From positions 558,001-622,000 of the forward strand of contig NZ_AUFN01000010.1 of NCBI RefSeq assembly GCF_000426525.1: DNA of 64,000 nucleotides. The letters are read 5' to 3'. This document shows, piece by piece, positions 1-8,981 of this stretch; the first letter of the stretch is position 1, and each line of letters opens with the position of its first letter. The position numbers were made by a program, and so were the translations under genes. This DNA is from Nocardioides alkalitolerans DSM 16699 (GTDB lineage Bacteria; Actinomycetota; Actinomycetes; Propionibacteriales; Nocardioidaceae). The notes beneath the pieces are model-generated. The model searched no databases. It had not been told where the DNA came from and saw only the letters and a program-made list of their open reading frames with translations.

Positions 1-2491
1 GGTCGGACTGGATCTGGTTCGCGATCTGCCCCGGACCCGACACCTGGCTGCTGGAGCTCAGCCGTCGGATCTTGAACTCGCCGTAGCCCTCCGACGCGGC
101 GTCGCCGTTCACCTGCAGGAACGACGCCAGGTTCTGCCGGTTGGCGGGCGTGTAGACGCTCGTCAGGGAGAACGTGTCGGGCACCAGCGAGTCGCCCGAC
201 GGCACCGAGAGACGGTACGGCGGCTGCAGGCTCTCGGTCCGGTTCGGGTCGGCCGGCACCTGCCAGCGGTCGTTGCCCTCGTAGAAGTCGTTCGCGGTGT
301 CGACGTGGTACTCGCCGAGCTGGTAGCGCTGGACCTTGAACATGTCCTCCGGGTAGCGCATGTGGTCGAGGATCCCGTCGGGGATCTCGTCCCGGTCCTG
401 GACGGTGCCGGGGAAGGCCCCCATCCACGCCTTGAGCATCGGGTCCTCCTCGTCCCAGGCGTAGAGGTTGACCGTGCCGTCGTACGCGTCGACGGTCGCC
501 TTGACCGCGTTGCGCATGTAGTTGATCTCGTCCGTCGGCACCGTCTGGAACGGGTTGTCGTCGGTGAGCGAGTCGTCGGTCATCTCCTCGAACGACTCAC
601 GGTTCGAGAGCGGGTACTGGTCGGTGGTCGTGTAGCCGTCGAGGATCCAGACGACCTTGCCGTCGACGACCGCCGGCAGTGCGTCGCCGTCGACCGTCAG
701 CCAGGGCGCGACCTTCTCGACCCGGCGTGCGGGCTCCCGGTCGTAGAGGATCTTCGAGTTCTCGTTCACCCGGCCCGACAGCACGATGTTCGGCTCGCCG
801 AACTTCACGGCGTACAGCAGCTTGTTGAACAGGCCGCCGACCTCGACGCCGTCGGCGCCGTCGTACGTCGTGGTGGTGCCGCCCTCGTCGCCGCTCGGGA
901 GGTCGAGCTCGACGCCGTCGGAGTCCTCGGAGGTCGAGCCCACGATGGAGTACGACGGGCTGTTCTCGCCGAAGTAGATCCGGCCCTCGTAGCCGCCCTC
1001 GCCGGAGAGCGTGGTGAGGTCACCGGTCGGCGGCAGGTTCGTCTCCGCCCACGCCGGGTCCTGCGAGACGATCGTCGTGTTGTCGGCGCGCTTCTGGTTG
1101 CCGTACGCCGCGATCACGCCGTAGCCGTGCGTGTAGACGGTGTGGAGGTTCGCCCAGTTCTGGCTGCTCTCCGAGAGACCCTGCTGGTTCAGCTCGCGCA
1201 CCCCGAGCACGACGTCGCGCTCGATGCCGTCGATGTTGTAGGTGTCGACGTCGAGCACCTCCGGCACGGTGTAGTAGCCGCGGACCTGCTGCAGCTGCTG
1301 GAACGCCTGCGGGATGACCGAGGGGTCGACCAGGCGCACGCCGCCGCTGTTCGCGACCGTGGCCGCCAGCTGGCTCGCCGCGTCGTCGGACAGCTGGGTG
1401 AGGTCCGTCTGGGCGTCGAACTGCTCGATCTCCACGTTGTCGATCCCGTAGGCCTCCTTCGTGGCCGTCAGGTGACGCTCGATGTACGGCGCCTCCTTGT
1501 CGGCCTGCGTCGGGCTGACCTGGAAGCGCTCCATGATCGTGGGCCAGAGGATGCCGAGGAGGATCGACGAGAGCACGAGGAGGCCCAGGCCGACCGTCGG
1601 CAGCATCCACGTGCGGCGCCAGACGTTGAGGAAGAACAGCACGGCGCAGATGACCGCGATGCCGATGAGGATGTTCTTGGCGGGCAGCACCGCGTTCTCG
1701 TCGGTGTAGCCCATGCCGTCGATGTAGCCGCCGGTCGCCGTCAGCAGGTCGAAGCGGTCGAGGTAGTAGTCGACGCCCTTGACGAGCACGAGCAGGCCGA
1801 CCAGCACGGAGAGCTGGATCTGCGCGGCGCCCGAGATCTTGTCGCGCGCCGCCTGCAGGCGGATGCCGCCGAAGAGGTAGTGCACGACCGCGGCACCCAT
1901 CGCCGAGACGACGAGCACGGCCATCGTGAAGTCGACCATGAAGTGCAGCCACGACAGGTCGAAGACGTAGAAGCCGAGGTCACGGTCGAAGTAGGGGTCG
2001 GTGCGACCGAACTCCTCGCTGTTGCGCCACAGCAGGAAGTTGCGCCACTGACCGGCGCCCGACGTACCGGCGAAGACACCCATCAGGAGCGAGATGCCGA
2101 TGAGCAGCCACACGCGGATCGGCGTGACGGCCTCGCGGTAGCGGTCGAGGCTCGTCTGCTCCGGCGACGGCGGCCGGAAGACGGGCCGGAACCGGTAGGC
2201 GAGGTACATGCTGAGCGCGACGGCGATCGCCATGAAGGCGCCGAAGACCGCGAAGAGGATGATCCGCGTCCACACGAGCGTGGAGAACACACCTGAGTAG
2301 CCGACGGACTGGAACCAGAGGCGCTCCGTCCAGAAGGACGCGAGACCGGCGAGGGCGACGAGCCCGATCACGATCACCGCAGCGGTGATCACCAGGGCCC
2401 GAGATCGTCCGGACGGCGCGGAGCCACGGTTCCGGGTGCCCGTGCCACCGCCTCGCGGGGGCCGTGGGCCCGAATCGAACAGCTCGCTCAC
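1..2491 (-). CDS. UPF0182 family membrane protein (C-terminus beyond window)
   Basis: Member of the UPF0182/COG1615 family, large multi-pass membrane proteins of unknown function that are widespread in actinobacteria. About 830 codons are present; family members are usually near 950-1000 residues, so the C-terminus lies off the left edge. A Pro/Gly/Arg-rich cytoplasmic start is followed by a first helix near residues 35-55 and several more helices up to about residue 330. A long extracytoplasmic part then follows, with the family signatures VYTHGYGV and YFGE. The GTG start at 2491 overlaps the TGA of the preceding PPA1309 gene (GTGA), indicating translational coupling. Family assignment is firm; no biochemical role can be given. 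Confidence 0.93.
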   Translation of the reverse strand, partial: MSELFDSGPRPPRGGGTGTRNRGSAPSGRSRALVITAAVIVIGLVALAGLASFWTERLWFQSVGYSGVFSTLVWTRIILFAVFGAFMAIAVALSMYLAYRFRPVFRPPSPEQTSLDRYREAVTPIRVWLLIGISLLMGVFAGTSGAGQWRNFLLWRNSEEFGRTDPYFDRDLGFYVFDLSWLHFMVDFTMAVLVVSAMGAAVVHYLFGGIRLQAARDKISGAAQIQLSVLVGLLVLVKGVDYYLDRFDLLTATGGYIDGMGYTDENAVLPAKNILIGIAVICAVLFFLNVWRRTWMLPTVGLGLLVLSSILLGILWPTIMERFQVSPTQADKEAPYIERHLTATKEAYGIDNVEIEQFDAQTDLTQLSDDAASQLAATVANSGGVRLVDPSVIPQAFQQLQQVRGYYTVPEVLDVDTYNIDGIERDVVLGVRELNQQGLSESSQNWANLHTVYTHGYGVIAAYGNQKRADNTTIVSQDPAWAETNLPPTGDLTTLSGEGGYEGRIYFGENSPSYSIVGSTSEDSDGVELDLPSGDEGGTTTTYDGADGVEVGGLFNKLLYAVKFGEPNIVLSGRVNENSKILYDREPARRVEKVAPWLTVDGDALPAVVDGKVVWILDGYTTTDQYPLSNRESFEEMTDDSLTDDNPFQTVPTDEINYMRNAVKATVDAYDGTVNLYAWDEEDPMLKAWMGAFPGTVQDRDEIPDGILDHMRYPEDMFKVQRYQLGEYHVDTANDFYEGNDRWQVPADPNRTESLQPPYRLSVPSGDSLVPDTFSLTSVYTPANRQNLASFLQVNGDAASEGYGEFKIRRLSSSSQVSGPGQIANQIQSD

Positions 2492-3087
2492 TTGTCTGTT
2501 TCCTCCTCGTCGAGGGTGGTGCTCAGGAGCTCGACCAACGCAGGCACGAGATCGGTTCCTCCGACCACGGACTGGTCGTCGTCATGGGCTTTCATGCGCA
2601 GGGCGCAGTACGACGCACCCGCGCGCGTCACGCCGGCCACCATCCGCACCTCCTGGCGCAGGGGGTGGGTCCGGGCGAACTCGAGCGCCGCAGCGGGGTC
2701 GTCGGGGATCTCGGCGTCGACCTCGGGGGGCAGCACGAGACGCTCGACGACGGCGGCGCAGCCGGTGACCGTCGCGGGCCACACGATCTGGGCCACGGCG
2801 GCCTCGAAGCCCTCGTCGGACGGGAGCCGATCCTGCTCGACCGCCGTCAGGGAGCCCTCGGCGCTCGTGTCGTCGAGCCCGGTCGCGGCCGCGAGGTCGG
2901 GGGCCTCCACCACCAGGCGGCGGGTGTCGACCAGCGCGTAGAGCCGCGCGGGCTGGTCCCAGCCCGCGGCGGACACGTGGTGCTCGATCTCGAGCACCGC
3001 CGAGGCCAGGGCCGGGTCGATGTCGAGCGCCGCGCCGTCCTCGCCCACGAGGCCGAGGAGGGTCAGGTCGTCGTCGGAGGTGCTCAC
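2488..3087 (-). CDS. PPA1309 family protein
   Basis: 199-residue soluble, acidic protein matching the actinobacterial PPA1309 family, of unknown function. No signal peptide or membrane helix is visible. A conserved-looking central block reads VWPATVTGCAAVVER, and a segment near residue 140 (HPLRQEVRMVAGVTR) is followed by a basic-acidic alternation. It sits between the PDZ/Lon-like protease and UPF0182 with GTGA overlaps on both sides, the usual order in actinobacteria, so the three genes form one operon read from right to left. The GTG at 3087 is supported by its overlap with the upstream stop codon. Confidence 0.9.
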   Translation of the reverse strand: MSTSDDDLTLLGLVGEDGAALDIDPALASAVLEIEHHVSAAGWDQPARLYALVDTRRLVVEAPDLAAATGLDDTSAEGSLTAVEQDRLPSDEGFEAAVAQIVWPATVTGCAAVVERLVLPPEVDAEIPDDPAAALEFARTHPLRQEVRMVAGVTRAGASYCALRMKAHDDDQSVVGGTDLVPALVELLSTTLDEEETDK

Positions 3088-4139
3088 TCCACCACGTCCT
3101 CGCAGGTCATGACGTCGGCGTCGACGTCCTCGGCGAGCGCCTGCACGGTCGAGAGGGCTCGGTCGAACGTGTCGATGGCGACGAGGCGCATGTCGCCGTT
3201 GGCGGCGTCGAGCGCCTCCTCGCAGTTCGGCGCCGGCACCAGGAAGACCTCCGAGCCCGCGTCGCGGGCGCCCGGGATCTTCTGGGTGATGCCGCCGATC
3301 GAGCCGACCTCGCCGGCCTCGGAGATGGTGCCGGTGCCGGCGATGTCCAGCCCGCCCGTCAGGTCGCCGGGCGTCAGCACGTCGTACACGGCCAGCGCGA
3401 ACATCGTGCCGGCGCTGGAGCCACCGATGCCGTTCGGCGGCGTGAGGTTGACGTCGAACGGGAAGTCGTAGCCCTGCACGAGCTGGACGCCGATGCGCGC
3501 CGCGCCGTCCTCGTTCACGGTGTCGACGTCGACGTCCCGCGACTCGCCCTGGCGGTCGATGGTGAGGGCGAGGGTGCCCCCGACGCCGACCCGCTCGACC
3601 ACGTCGCTCAGCTGGCCCGTCTCCGTGAGGGGCTCGCCGTCGACCTCGCGGATCACGTCACCGGGCTCCAGCACGCCCTCGGCCGGGAAGCCGGCCTGGA
3701 CGCCGCCGACCTGCACGTTGGGGGTGTAGTCGATGCCGAGCGCGCCGAGCGCGACCGCGATGGAGACGTCGATGGAGCTCGTCATCTGGGCCGTCGAGCG
3801 GACCGCGTTGGTGGCGTCGTCCTCCTCGTCGGAGTAGACGGCGTCGTGCGGGTAGACGGTCGAGTCCTCGTCCCACCACGCCGACAGGGCCTGCGCCAGC
3901 GGGACCCTCGTCTCGGGCCGCGTGACGCTCGCCGTCGTCATCCGCAGCTCGCCCGACGTCGGCAGGTAGCTCTCGTGACCCTCGACGGTGACGAACGGGG
4001 GGTCGTCCCCCTCGCCCAGCACGTCCAGGGTCTGCCCCGGGCTGTAGGTGACGAACGGGGCCGGGAGGAAGAACGCGGCGGCCCACAGCGCGACGACCAG
4101 GGGCACCGCGACGATGCCGGCCAGGGTCCGCTGATTCAT
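3084..4139 (-). CDS. PDZ domain-containing Lon-like serine protease (YlbL family)
   Basis: Membrane-anchored protease of the YlbL/Lon-like family, 351 residues from the chosen ATG. One N-terminal helix (about residues 8-26) anchors it with the rest outside. A PDZ domain lies near 145-195 (the GVLEPGDVIREVDG loop) and a Lon-type proteolytic domain near 230-340. The catalytic Ser is in GGSSAGTM (about residue 242) and the Lys partner in GGITQK (residue 287), the Ser-Lys dyad of Lon proteases. The start at 4139 is preferred over an in-frame ATG at 4178 because the extra 13 residues do not resemble the family N-terminus and a purine-rich GAGTGGGG sits just upstream. It is the first gene of the operon with PPA1309 and UPF0182. 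Confidence 0.92.
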   Translation of the reverse strand: MNQRTLAGIVAVPLVVALWAAAFFLPAPFVTYSPGQTLDVLGEGDDPPFVTVEGHESYLPTSGELRMTTASVTRPETRVPLAQALSAWWDEDSTVYPHDAVYSDEEDDATNAVRSTAQMTSSIDVSIAVALGALGIDYTPNVQVGGVQAGFPAEGVLEPGDVIREVDGEPLTETGQLSDVVERVGVGGTLALTIDRQGESRDVDVDTVNEDGAARIGVQLVQGYDFPFDVNLTPPNGIGGSSAGTMFALAVYDVLTPGDLTGGLDIAGTGTISEAGEVGSIGGITQKIPGARDAGSEVFLVPAPNCEEALDAANGDMRLVAIDTFDRALSTVQALAEDVDADVMTCEDVVE

Positions 4140-4238
4140 GGGCCCCACTCTCTCAAATACCAGCAAGTCCGACCGCATCGGGCGAGGCCCGCGGTGACGG
4201 CGTGGGACCCACCACCCACGCGGCCCGGACCCGGGGGG

Positions 4239-4463
4239 TCAGCTCGCGCGGCGACGGCGGACGGCGACACCCGTGCTGCGGTCGCGGGGCGGGAGGTCGC
4301 GCACGGCGTACCCGGCTGTGGGCTCCTTGCGCAGGGCGGCCTCGATGCGTCGTACCTGCTCGTCGCGGTCGGGCGCCGCGCGCTCACGCTCCGCCCACGA
4401 CACCCAGACCATCGCGAGACCGGTGACGACCACCGGGGGCACGAGCCAGAGCAGGATCTCCAC
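4239..4463 (-). CDS. Small single-pass membrane protein, unknown function
   Basis: 74-residue protein starting at GTG 4463. A hydrophobic helix occupies about residues 3-20 (ILLWLVPPVVVTGLAMVW), followed by a charged cytoplasmic tail rich in Arg and Glu that ends in RRRRAS. The composition and length resemble small uncharacterised membrane proteins encoded next to moaE or the Lon-like protease in nocardioforms, but I recognise no family. It lies about 50 bp downstream of moaE on the same strand and may share its transcript. The start codon is reasonable but not proven. Confidence 0.6.
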   Translation of the reverse strand: MEILLWLVPPVVVTGLAMVWVSWAERERAAPDRDEQVRRIEAALRKEPTAGYAVRDLPPRDRSTGVAVRRRRAS

Positions 4464-4516
4464 GCGGCCACGGTACGGCGCCCGCCCCGCCCGGCGGGGC
4501 AGGCTCGCGGGAGCGG

Positions 4517-4966
4517 TCAGGGGGTGCCGACCCACTCGTCGGAGCCGTCGACGAAGAGCTGGTGCTTCCAGATCGGCACGCGGGCCTTCAGCCGGTCGAT
4601 GAGGGCCCGGGTCGCCTCGAAGGCGACGCCCCGGTGACCCGAGGCCACGCCGCAGACGACGGCCACGTCGCCGATCGCGAGGTCCCCCACCCGGTGGAGG
4701 ACGGCGACGGCGCGCACGTCGAAGTCGCTCGCCACCTCGGCGCACACGGCGGCCATCTGGTCGACGGCCCCCGGGTGGGCCGAGTACTGCAGGCCGCGCA
4801 CGCCGCGGCCGCCGTCCTCGTCGCGGACCCGGCCGACGAAGAGGTCGAGGGCCCCCGAGGAGGGATCGTCGAGCGCGGCCAGGACCTCGTCGACGTCGAT
4901 GACCTCGGTGCGGAGGTCGACCAGACGGACGACGGGGTCGGCGGGGCGGTCGGCAGGATCGGGCAC
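4517..4966 (-). CDS. moaE: Molybdopterin synthase catalytic subunit MoaE
   Basis: Catalytic subunit of molybdopterin synthase. With the MoaD thiocarboxylate it converts precursor Z (cPMP) to molybdopterin in molybdenum cofactor synthesis. Family landmarks in order are FVGRVRDEDGG (substrate-binding Arg), the Tyr-containing GLQYSAH block, LHRVGDLAIGDVAVVCGVAS, HRGVAFEATRALIDRLK and PIWKHQ, which carries the catalytic Lys. 149 residues, normal for the family. The GTG at 4966 is preferred because a TACGAT -10-like box (4979-4974) ends seven bases upstream, implying a leaderless transcript. It also avoids an implausible 38-residue extension overlapping the divergent neighbour. No other moa gene is in the window. 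Confidence 0.9.
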   Translation of the reverse strand: MPDPADRPADPVVRLVDLRTEVIDVDEVLAALDDPSSGALDLFVGRVRDEDGGRGVRGLQYSAHPGAVDQMAAVCAEVASDFDVRAVAVLHRVGDLAIGDVAVVCGVASGHRGVAFEATRALIDRLKARVPIWKHQLFVDGSDEWVGTP

Positions 4967-5024
4967 GACGGCGATCGTAGTCGGCCACCCCGGCGGCCAT
5001 CGTGGGGCGAGTACCGTGGATCCC

Positions 5025-6500
5025 ATGAGCGACAAGCCCGGCGACAACCCCGGTGACGGCGACAACCCCTTCCGCGGCACGCCCTTCGAGCACCTGTTCT
5101 CGGGCGGCGCCGGCGGCCTGGGGGGTCTCGGCGCGATCTTCGGCGGCGCGGGCGGTCAGATGCCCGACCTCTCGGGGATCATGGCCCAGGTCCAGGCCCT
5201 CATGCAGCCCTACGACGGCCCGCTGAACTGGCCCGTGGCGGTCGACATGGCGCGGAAGAACGCGGCCCGGCAGCCCGACCCGTCGCCGACCGCCGCCCAG
5301 ACGACCGCCGTCGCCGAGTCCGTGCGGCTCGCCGACCTCTGGCTCGACGAGACCACCGACTTCCCCAGCGGCGTGACGTCGACCGCGGCGTGGAGCCGCG
5401 CCGAGTGGATCGTCGGCACCACCGACGTCTGGAAGGTGCTCGTCGAGCCGATGGCCGCCCAGGCGGTCGGGTCGCTCAGCCAGGCGCTGCCCGAGCAGGC
5501 GCGCGCCATGGGCGGTCCGCTGCTCGACATCCTCGGCAAGGCGACGGGCGCGATGCTGGCCCAGCAGATCGGTACGGCGCTGGGCGAGCTCGCCGGCGAG
5601 GTGCTGAGCGCCTCCGACATCGGTCTCCCGCTCGGCCCGACCGGCCGCGCCGCCCTCGTGCCGGCCAACATCGCGTCGTTCGCCGAGGGCCTCGACGTGC
5701 CCGCCGACGACGTCCTCCTCTACCTCGCGCTCCGCGAGGCCGCCCACCAGCGCCTGTTCGCGCACGTGCCGTGGCTGCGCGCCCACCTGGTCGACGCGGT
5801 CGCGGCGTACGCCCAGGGCATCGAGATCGACGTCGAGGCCATCCAAGCGAAGCTGCAGGAGCAGATGCAGGGCATCGACCCCACGGACCTGTCCTCGATG
5901 CAGGAGGCGATGGGCTCGGGTCTCTTCGAGATCGAGCAGTCCCCCGCCCAGAAGGCGGCCCTCGAGCGCCTCGAGGTCACGCTCGCCCTGGTGGAGGGCT
6001 GGGTCGACGAGGTCGTCGGCCAGGCCACCGAGGCCCGCATGCCCAACGCGGTCAAGCTCGCCGAGGCGGTCCGCCGCCGCCGCGCGAGCGGCGGCCCCGC
6101 CGAGCAGACGTTCGCCTCGCTCGTGGGCCTGGAGCTGCGCCCCCGCCGCCTGCGGGACGCCTCCACCCTCTGGGGCTCCCTGCGCACCCGTCAGGGCGCC
6201 GAGGGCCGCGACGGCGTGTGGATGCACCCGCACCTGCTCCCGACCGCCGCCGACCTCGACGACCCGCTGGGCTTCCGCGAGGACGCCCTGACGGTCGAGG
6301 CCGTCGCCGACGAGGACGACTTCGACGCCGCCCTGCGCGACCTGCTCGACGCCGAGACGGGGTCCGGCGAGGCCTCCGACCCCGTGGATCCCCTGAACCT
6401 GCCGGACGTCGACGACGCCGCGGGCCCGCAGGGCTCCGAGGGCCCGGACGGCTCCGAGGACGAGGGCGACGACACCCCGCCCGAGCCCACGCCGGCGTGA
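5025..6500 (+). CDS. Zinc-dependent metalloprotease (DUF2342 type)
   Basis: 491-residue protein of the DUF2342/zincin-like family, annotated in actinobacteria as putative hydrolase or zinc-dependent metalloprotease; no substrate is known. The N-terminus is Gly/Asp-rich and probably disordered. The core begins near residue 60 (GPLNWPVAVDMAR). The helix LREAAHQRLFAHVPWLR near residues 235-251 carries the His-centred motif of the family in place of a classical HExxH. A second conserved block is AEQTFASLVGLELRPRRLRDA, and the C-terminal 50 residues are acidic. In mycobacteria the orthologue also sits beside the PDZ/Lon-like protease. The Nudix gene downstream overlaps by GTGA. Confidence 0.88.
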   Translation: MSDKPGDNPGDGDNPFRGTPFEHLFSGGAGGLGGLGAIFGGAGGQMPDLSGIMAQVQALMQPYDGPLNWPVAVDMARKNAARQPDPSPTAAQTTAVAESVRLADLWLDETTDFPSGVTSTAAWSRAEWIVGTTDVWKVLVEPMAAQAVGSLSQALPEQARAMGGPLLDILGKATGAMLAQQIGTALGELAGEVLSASDIGLPLGPTGRAALVPANIASFAEGLDVPADDVLLYLALREAAHQRLFAHVPWLRAHLVDAVAAYAQGIEIDVEAIQAKLQEQMQGIDPTDLSSMQEAMGSGLFEIEQSPAQKAALERLEVTLALVEGWVDEVVGQATEARMPNAVKLAEAVRRRRASGGPAEQTFASLVGLELRPRRLRDASTLWGSLRTRQGAEGRDGVWMHPHLLPTAADLDDPLGFREDALTVEAVADEDDFDAALRDLLDAETGSGEASDPVDPLNLPDVDDAAGPQGSEGPDGSEDEGDDTPPEPTPA

Positions 6501-7096
6501 GCGGGACCCCCGGAGCACTGCACGCCGACGCCCTCGCGTCCCTCGTCTCCTGGACGGCACCCGATGCCGCCCAGGAGGAGCTGCGCCAGCGGTACGTCGC
6601 GCACCTCGAGGCCACCCCGAACGGCGTCTACCGCTCGTCGACGCCCGACCACGTCACCGCCAGCGCGATCGTGCTCGACGCGACCGGCGAGCACGCCCTG
6701 CTGACGCTGCACGCCAAGGCCGGCCGCTGGTTCCAGCTCGGCGGGCACTGCGAGGAGGGCGACACGACGCTGGCGGGGGCCGCCCACCGGGAGGCGGTCG
6801 AGGAGTCCGGCCTGGCGTCGTCGCTCCTGGCGCTGGACGGCGTCCCCGTGCAGCTCAGCGAGCACCCGGTGCCGTTCTGCCGTCCCGGAGGCGCCGAGGC
6901 CGGTCGCCCGGTGCACCACCTCGACGTGCGCTACCTCGTGGTCGCTCCGGAGGCGGCGCGCCCGGAGGTCAGCGAGGAGTCGCTCGACGTGCGGTGGTGG
7001 CCGGTGGACGCCCTGCCCGACCCGGAGGCCGACCTGCTGCGACTGGTCGAGCTCGCCCGGGAGCGGCTGACCGCCCGCGGCCTCCCCGGGTCCTAG
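6497..7096 (+). CDS. Nudix hydrolase
   Basis: 199-residue Nudix-fold phosphohydrolase of unknown substrate. The Nudix box is GGHCEEGDTTLAGAAHREAV followed by EESGL (about residues 93-117). The first acidic position is Asp rather than Glu, and there is one extra residue before the RE pair. The catalytic REAVEES core is intact, so activity is plausible. The GTG at 6497 overlaps the stop codon of the metalloprotease gene, indicating coupled translation. The gene ends ten bases from the convergent YgjP-like gene. Confidence 0.85.
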   Translation: MSGTPGALHADALASLVSWTAPDAAQEELRQRYVAHLEATPNGVYRSSTPDHVTASAIVLDATGEHALLTLHAKAGRWFQLGGHCEEGDTTLAGAAHREAVEESGLASSLLALDGVPVQLSEHPVPFCRPGGAEAGRPVHHLDVRYLVVAPEAARPEVSEESLDVRWWPVDALPDPEADLLRLVELARERLTARGLPGS

Positions 7097-7105
7097 GCGT
7101 CGCAC

Positions 7106-7663
7106 CTAGCCCTCGATGACGTCCTCGGACTCGCCCGGGGGTGGGTCCATCTGGCTGGCCGACGAGTAGCCCAGCAGGTAGCCCTTGGCCCGTTCGGCCT
7201 GGGGGTAGTGCGCCACCCACGCCCAGAAGTCGGCGTCGTGGCCCGCCACCAGCAGGTGGGCGAGCTCGTGCACGAGCACGTAGTCGACGACCCAGCTCGG
7301 CATGCCCCGCAGGCGCGACGACAGTCGGATCGTGCGGTCGCCCGGGGTGCAGGAGCCCCACCGGGACTGCTGGTTGTCGACCCAGCGCACCGAGAGCGGG
7401 TCGGCGAGCCCGCCCAGGTAGCGGTCGCTCAGCCGTCGGGCCCGCAGGAGCAGGTCGTCCTCGCTCGGCTGGGAGCGTGCCTCGGCCCTCTCGATGCGGC
7501 CGACCATGGCCCGCACCTCGTCGGCGACCTCGGCGTCGGTCAGGGTCGCGGGCACGACGACGACGATGCGCTCGCCCTCCCGGAACGCCGAGATCGTGCG
7601 CCGGCGACGACGGGAGCGGCGCACCTCCACCTCGGGATCAGGCTGGCGCTCCGCCGCTGTCAT
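7106..7663 (-). CDS. YgjP-like zinc metallopeptidase
   Basis: 185-residue member of the YgjP/WLM-type M48-related metallopeptidase family. The signature WGSC (about residue 100) is followed by SWVVDYVLVHELAHLLVAGH, holding the HELAH zinc motif and the downstream His, then DFWAWVAHYP. The N-terminus is Arg-rich, without a signal peptide, so it is cytoplasmic. The physiological substrate is unknown. It is encoded 17 bp downstream of the PHP gene on the same strand and faces the Nudix gene at its 3' end. Confidence 0.88.
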   Translation of the reverse strand: MTAAERQPDPEVEVRRSRRRRRTISAFREGERIVVVVPATLTDAEVADEVRAMVGRIERAEARSQPSEDDLLLRARRLSDRYLGGLADPLSVRWVDNQQSRWGSCTPGDRTIRLSSRLRGMPSWVVDYVLVHELAHLLVAGHDADFWAWVAHYPQAERAKGYLLGYSSASQMDPPPGESEDVIEG

Positions 7664-7680
7664 GGTGGGACGTTATCCCC

Positions 7681-8739
7681 TCAGACGGGCTGCGCCCAGG
7701 AAAGCAGCCGGTCGCGTGTCCACGTGTTGACGATCCTGTCCGGTGGGATGCCGGCCGCCTCGGCGCGCTGGCACCCGTGGACCTGGAGGTCGAGCTGGCC
7801 CGGAGCGTGGGCGTCGGAGTCGATCGAGAAGAGGCACCCGATGTCCCGCGCGAGCTCCAGCAGCCGGGTGGGCGGGTCCCGCCGCTCCGGTCGGGCGTTG
7901 ATCTCGACGGCGACGTCGTGCTCGACGCAGGCCTCGAAGACGGCGCGGGCGTCGAAGGACGAGGCCGCGCGCGTGCCGCGGCCGCCGGTCACCAGGCGAC
8001 CCGTGCAGTGGCCCAGCACGTTGGTCCAGGGGTTGGCCACGGCCGCGACCATGCGCCGTGTCATCGCGGGCGCCTCCATCGCGAGCTTGGAGTGCACGCT
8101 GGCCACGCGCACGTCGAGCCGCCCCAGCATCCGGTCGGTCTGGTCGAGCCGGCCGTCGTCGAGGATGTCGACCTCGATGCCCTTGAGCAGGCGGAACCCG
8201 TCACCGTCCGCGTCGCCGCCGAGGTGGTCGTTGACGGCGTCGACCACGTCGAGCTGGCGGGCGAGGCGCTCGGCGGTGAGCCCGTGGGCCACGGTCAGCC
8301 GCGGCGAGTGGTCGGTGAGCACCAGGTAGTCATGGCCGAGCTCGATGGCGGTCATCGCCATCTCCTCGATCGGGGAGCCGCCGTCGGACCAGTCGGAGTG
8401 GGAGTGCAGGTCGCCCCGCAGCGCCGCGCGCACGACCTCTCCCCCGCGCACGAGCGGCCCGGCGTGCTTCGCCTCCAGCTGCGCGAGCCGCGCGGGCACC
8501 TCGCCCCGGGCGGCCGAGGTCGCCACCTCCGCCGTGCTCTTGCCGACCCCGTCGAGCTCGGTCAGGGTGCCGGCGGCAGCGCGCCGTACGACCTCGTCCT
8601 CCCCCACCGCCAGCAGCGCGGCGGCGGCGGCGCGGTAGGCCTTGATCTTGTAGGTGTCCTCACGGGCGCGCTCGAGCAGGAACGCGATCCTCCGCAGGGC
8701 GGTGACGGGGCCTCCGTCGTACGTCTGGGGCTCGGTCAC
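7681..8739 (-). CDS. PHP domain protein with N-terminal HhH-like region (PolX-like without polymerase)
   Basis: 352-residue protein with an N-terminal helix-hairpin-helix-like region (LTELDGVGKSTAEVATSAARG, about residues 58-78) and a PHP phosphoesterase domain. Metal-binding motifs are DLHSHSDWSDG, LTDHSP, GIEVDIL, SVHSKL, LGHCTGRL, EINARPERRDPP and SIDSDAHAP. The layout resembles the exonuclease half of family X DNA polymerases (PolX), without the polymerase catalytic domain. This suggests a DNA-repair or nucleotide phosphoesterase role, but that is inference. The GTG start at 8739 has GAGGAG seven to twelve bases upstream. A cluster of DnaA-box-like sequences lies in its upstream region. 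Confidence 0.85.
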   Translation of the reverse strand: MTEPQTYDGGPVTALRRIAFLLERAREDTYKIKAYRAAAAALLAVGEDEVVRRAAAGTLTELDGVGKSTAEVATSAARGEVPARLAQLEAKHAGPLVRGGEVVRAALRGDLHSHSDWSDGGSPIEEMAMTAIELGHDYLVLTDHSPRLTVAHGLTAERLARQLDVVDAVNDHLGGDADGDGFRLLKGIEVDILDDGRLDQTDRMLGRLDVRVASVHSKLAMEAPAMTRRMVAAVANPWTNVLGHCTGRLVTGGRGTRAASSFDARAVFEACVEHDVAVEINARPERRDPPTRLLELARDIGCLFSIDSDAHAPGQLDLQVHGCQRAEAAGIPPDRIVNTWTRDRLLSWAQPV

Positions 8740-8765
8740 GCCCGCTCCTCTCGTGCTGGTCCTCC

Positions 8766-8925
8766 GTCCACACCCTGTGGAACGAGTCGAGGCAGGTCAG
8801 CGGCCTACGCGGGGCCGCGGCGGGCAGCGGCGCCCCGAGTTGTTCCCCGCCGAAGGTCCCGTCCTCCACCGTACGACGTCACCGTCCACAAGTTCGTCCA
8901 CAGCTTTGTCCACAGGGGTGGACAG
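8766..8925. promoter_or_regulatory. Cluster of DnaA-box-like sequences in a gene-free region
   Basis: Within the 331-bp gene-free stretch 8740-9070 there are three same-direction 9-mers spaced exactly 12 bp apart: CCGTCCACA (8882-8890), TCGTCCACA (8894-8902) and TTGTCCACA (8906-8914). An inverted partner overlaps the last one (TGTCCAC at 8907-8913, GTGGACA at 8918-8924). A further inverted pair, TCCACA-CCC-TGTGGA, lies at 8767-8781. TTGTCCACA is the preferred DnaA box of high-GC actinobacteria. No dnaA, dnaN or gyrB gene is nearby, so this is not the chromosomal origin as normally organised. A DnaA titration or regulatory site upstream of the PHP gene is possible. Confidence 0.5.
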
Positions 8926-8981
8926 TCGCGTGCCGACGACCCGTTGACCGGCGCCGTGGCGCCCCCTAGGTTGGCGGACGA

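Noticed and set aside
305..2296. Long plus-strand open frame opposite UPF0182
   Set aside because: Arg/Val/Asp-rich composition typical of an antisense frame in GC-rich DNA; the minus-strand frame has clear family motifs.
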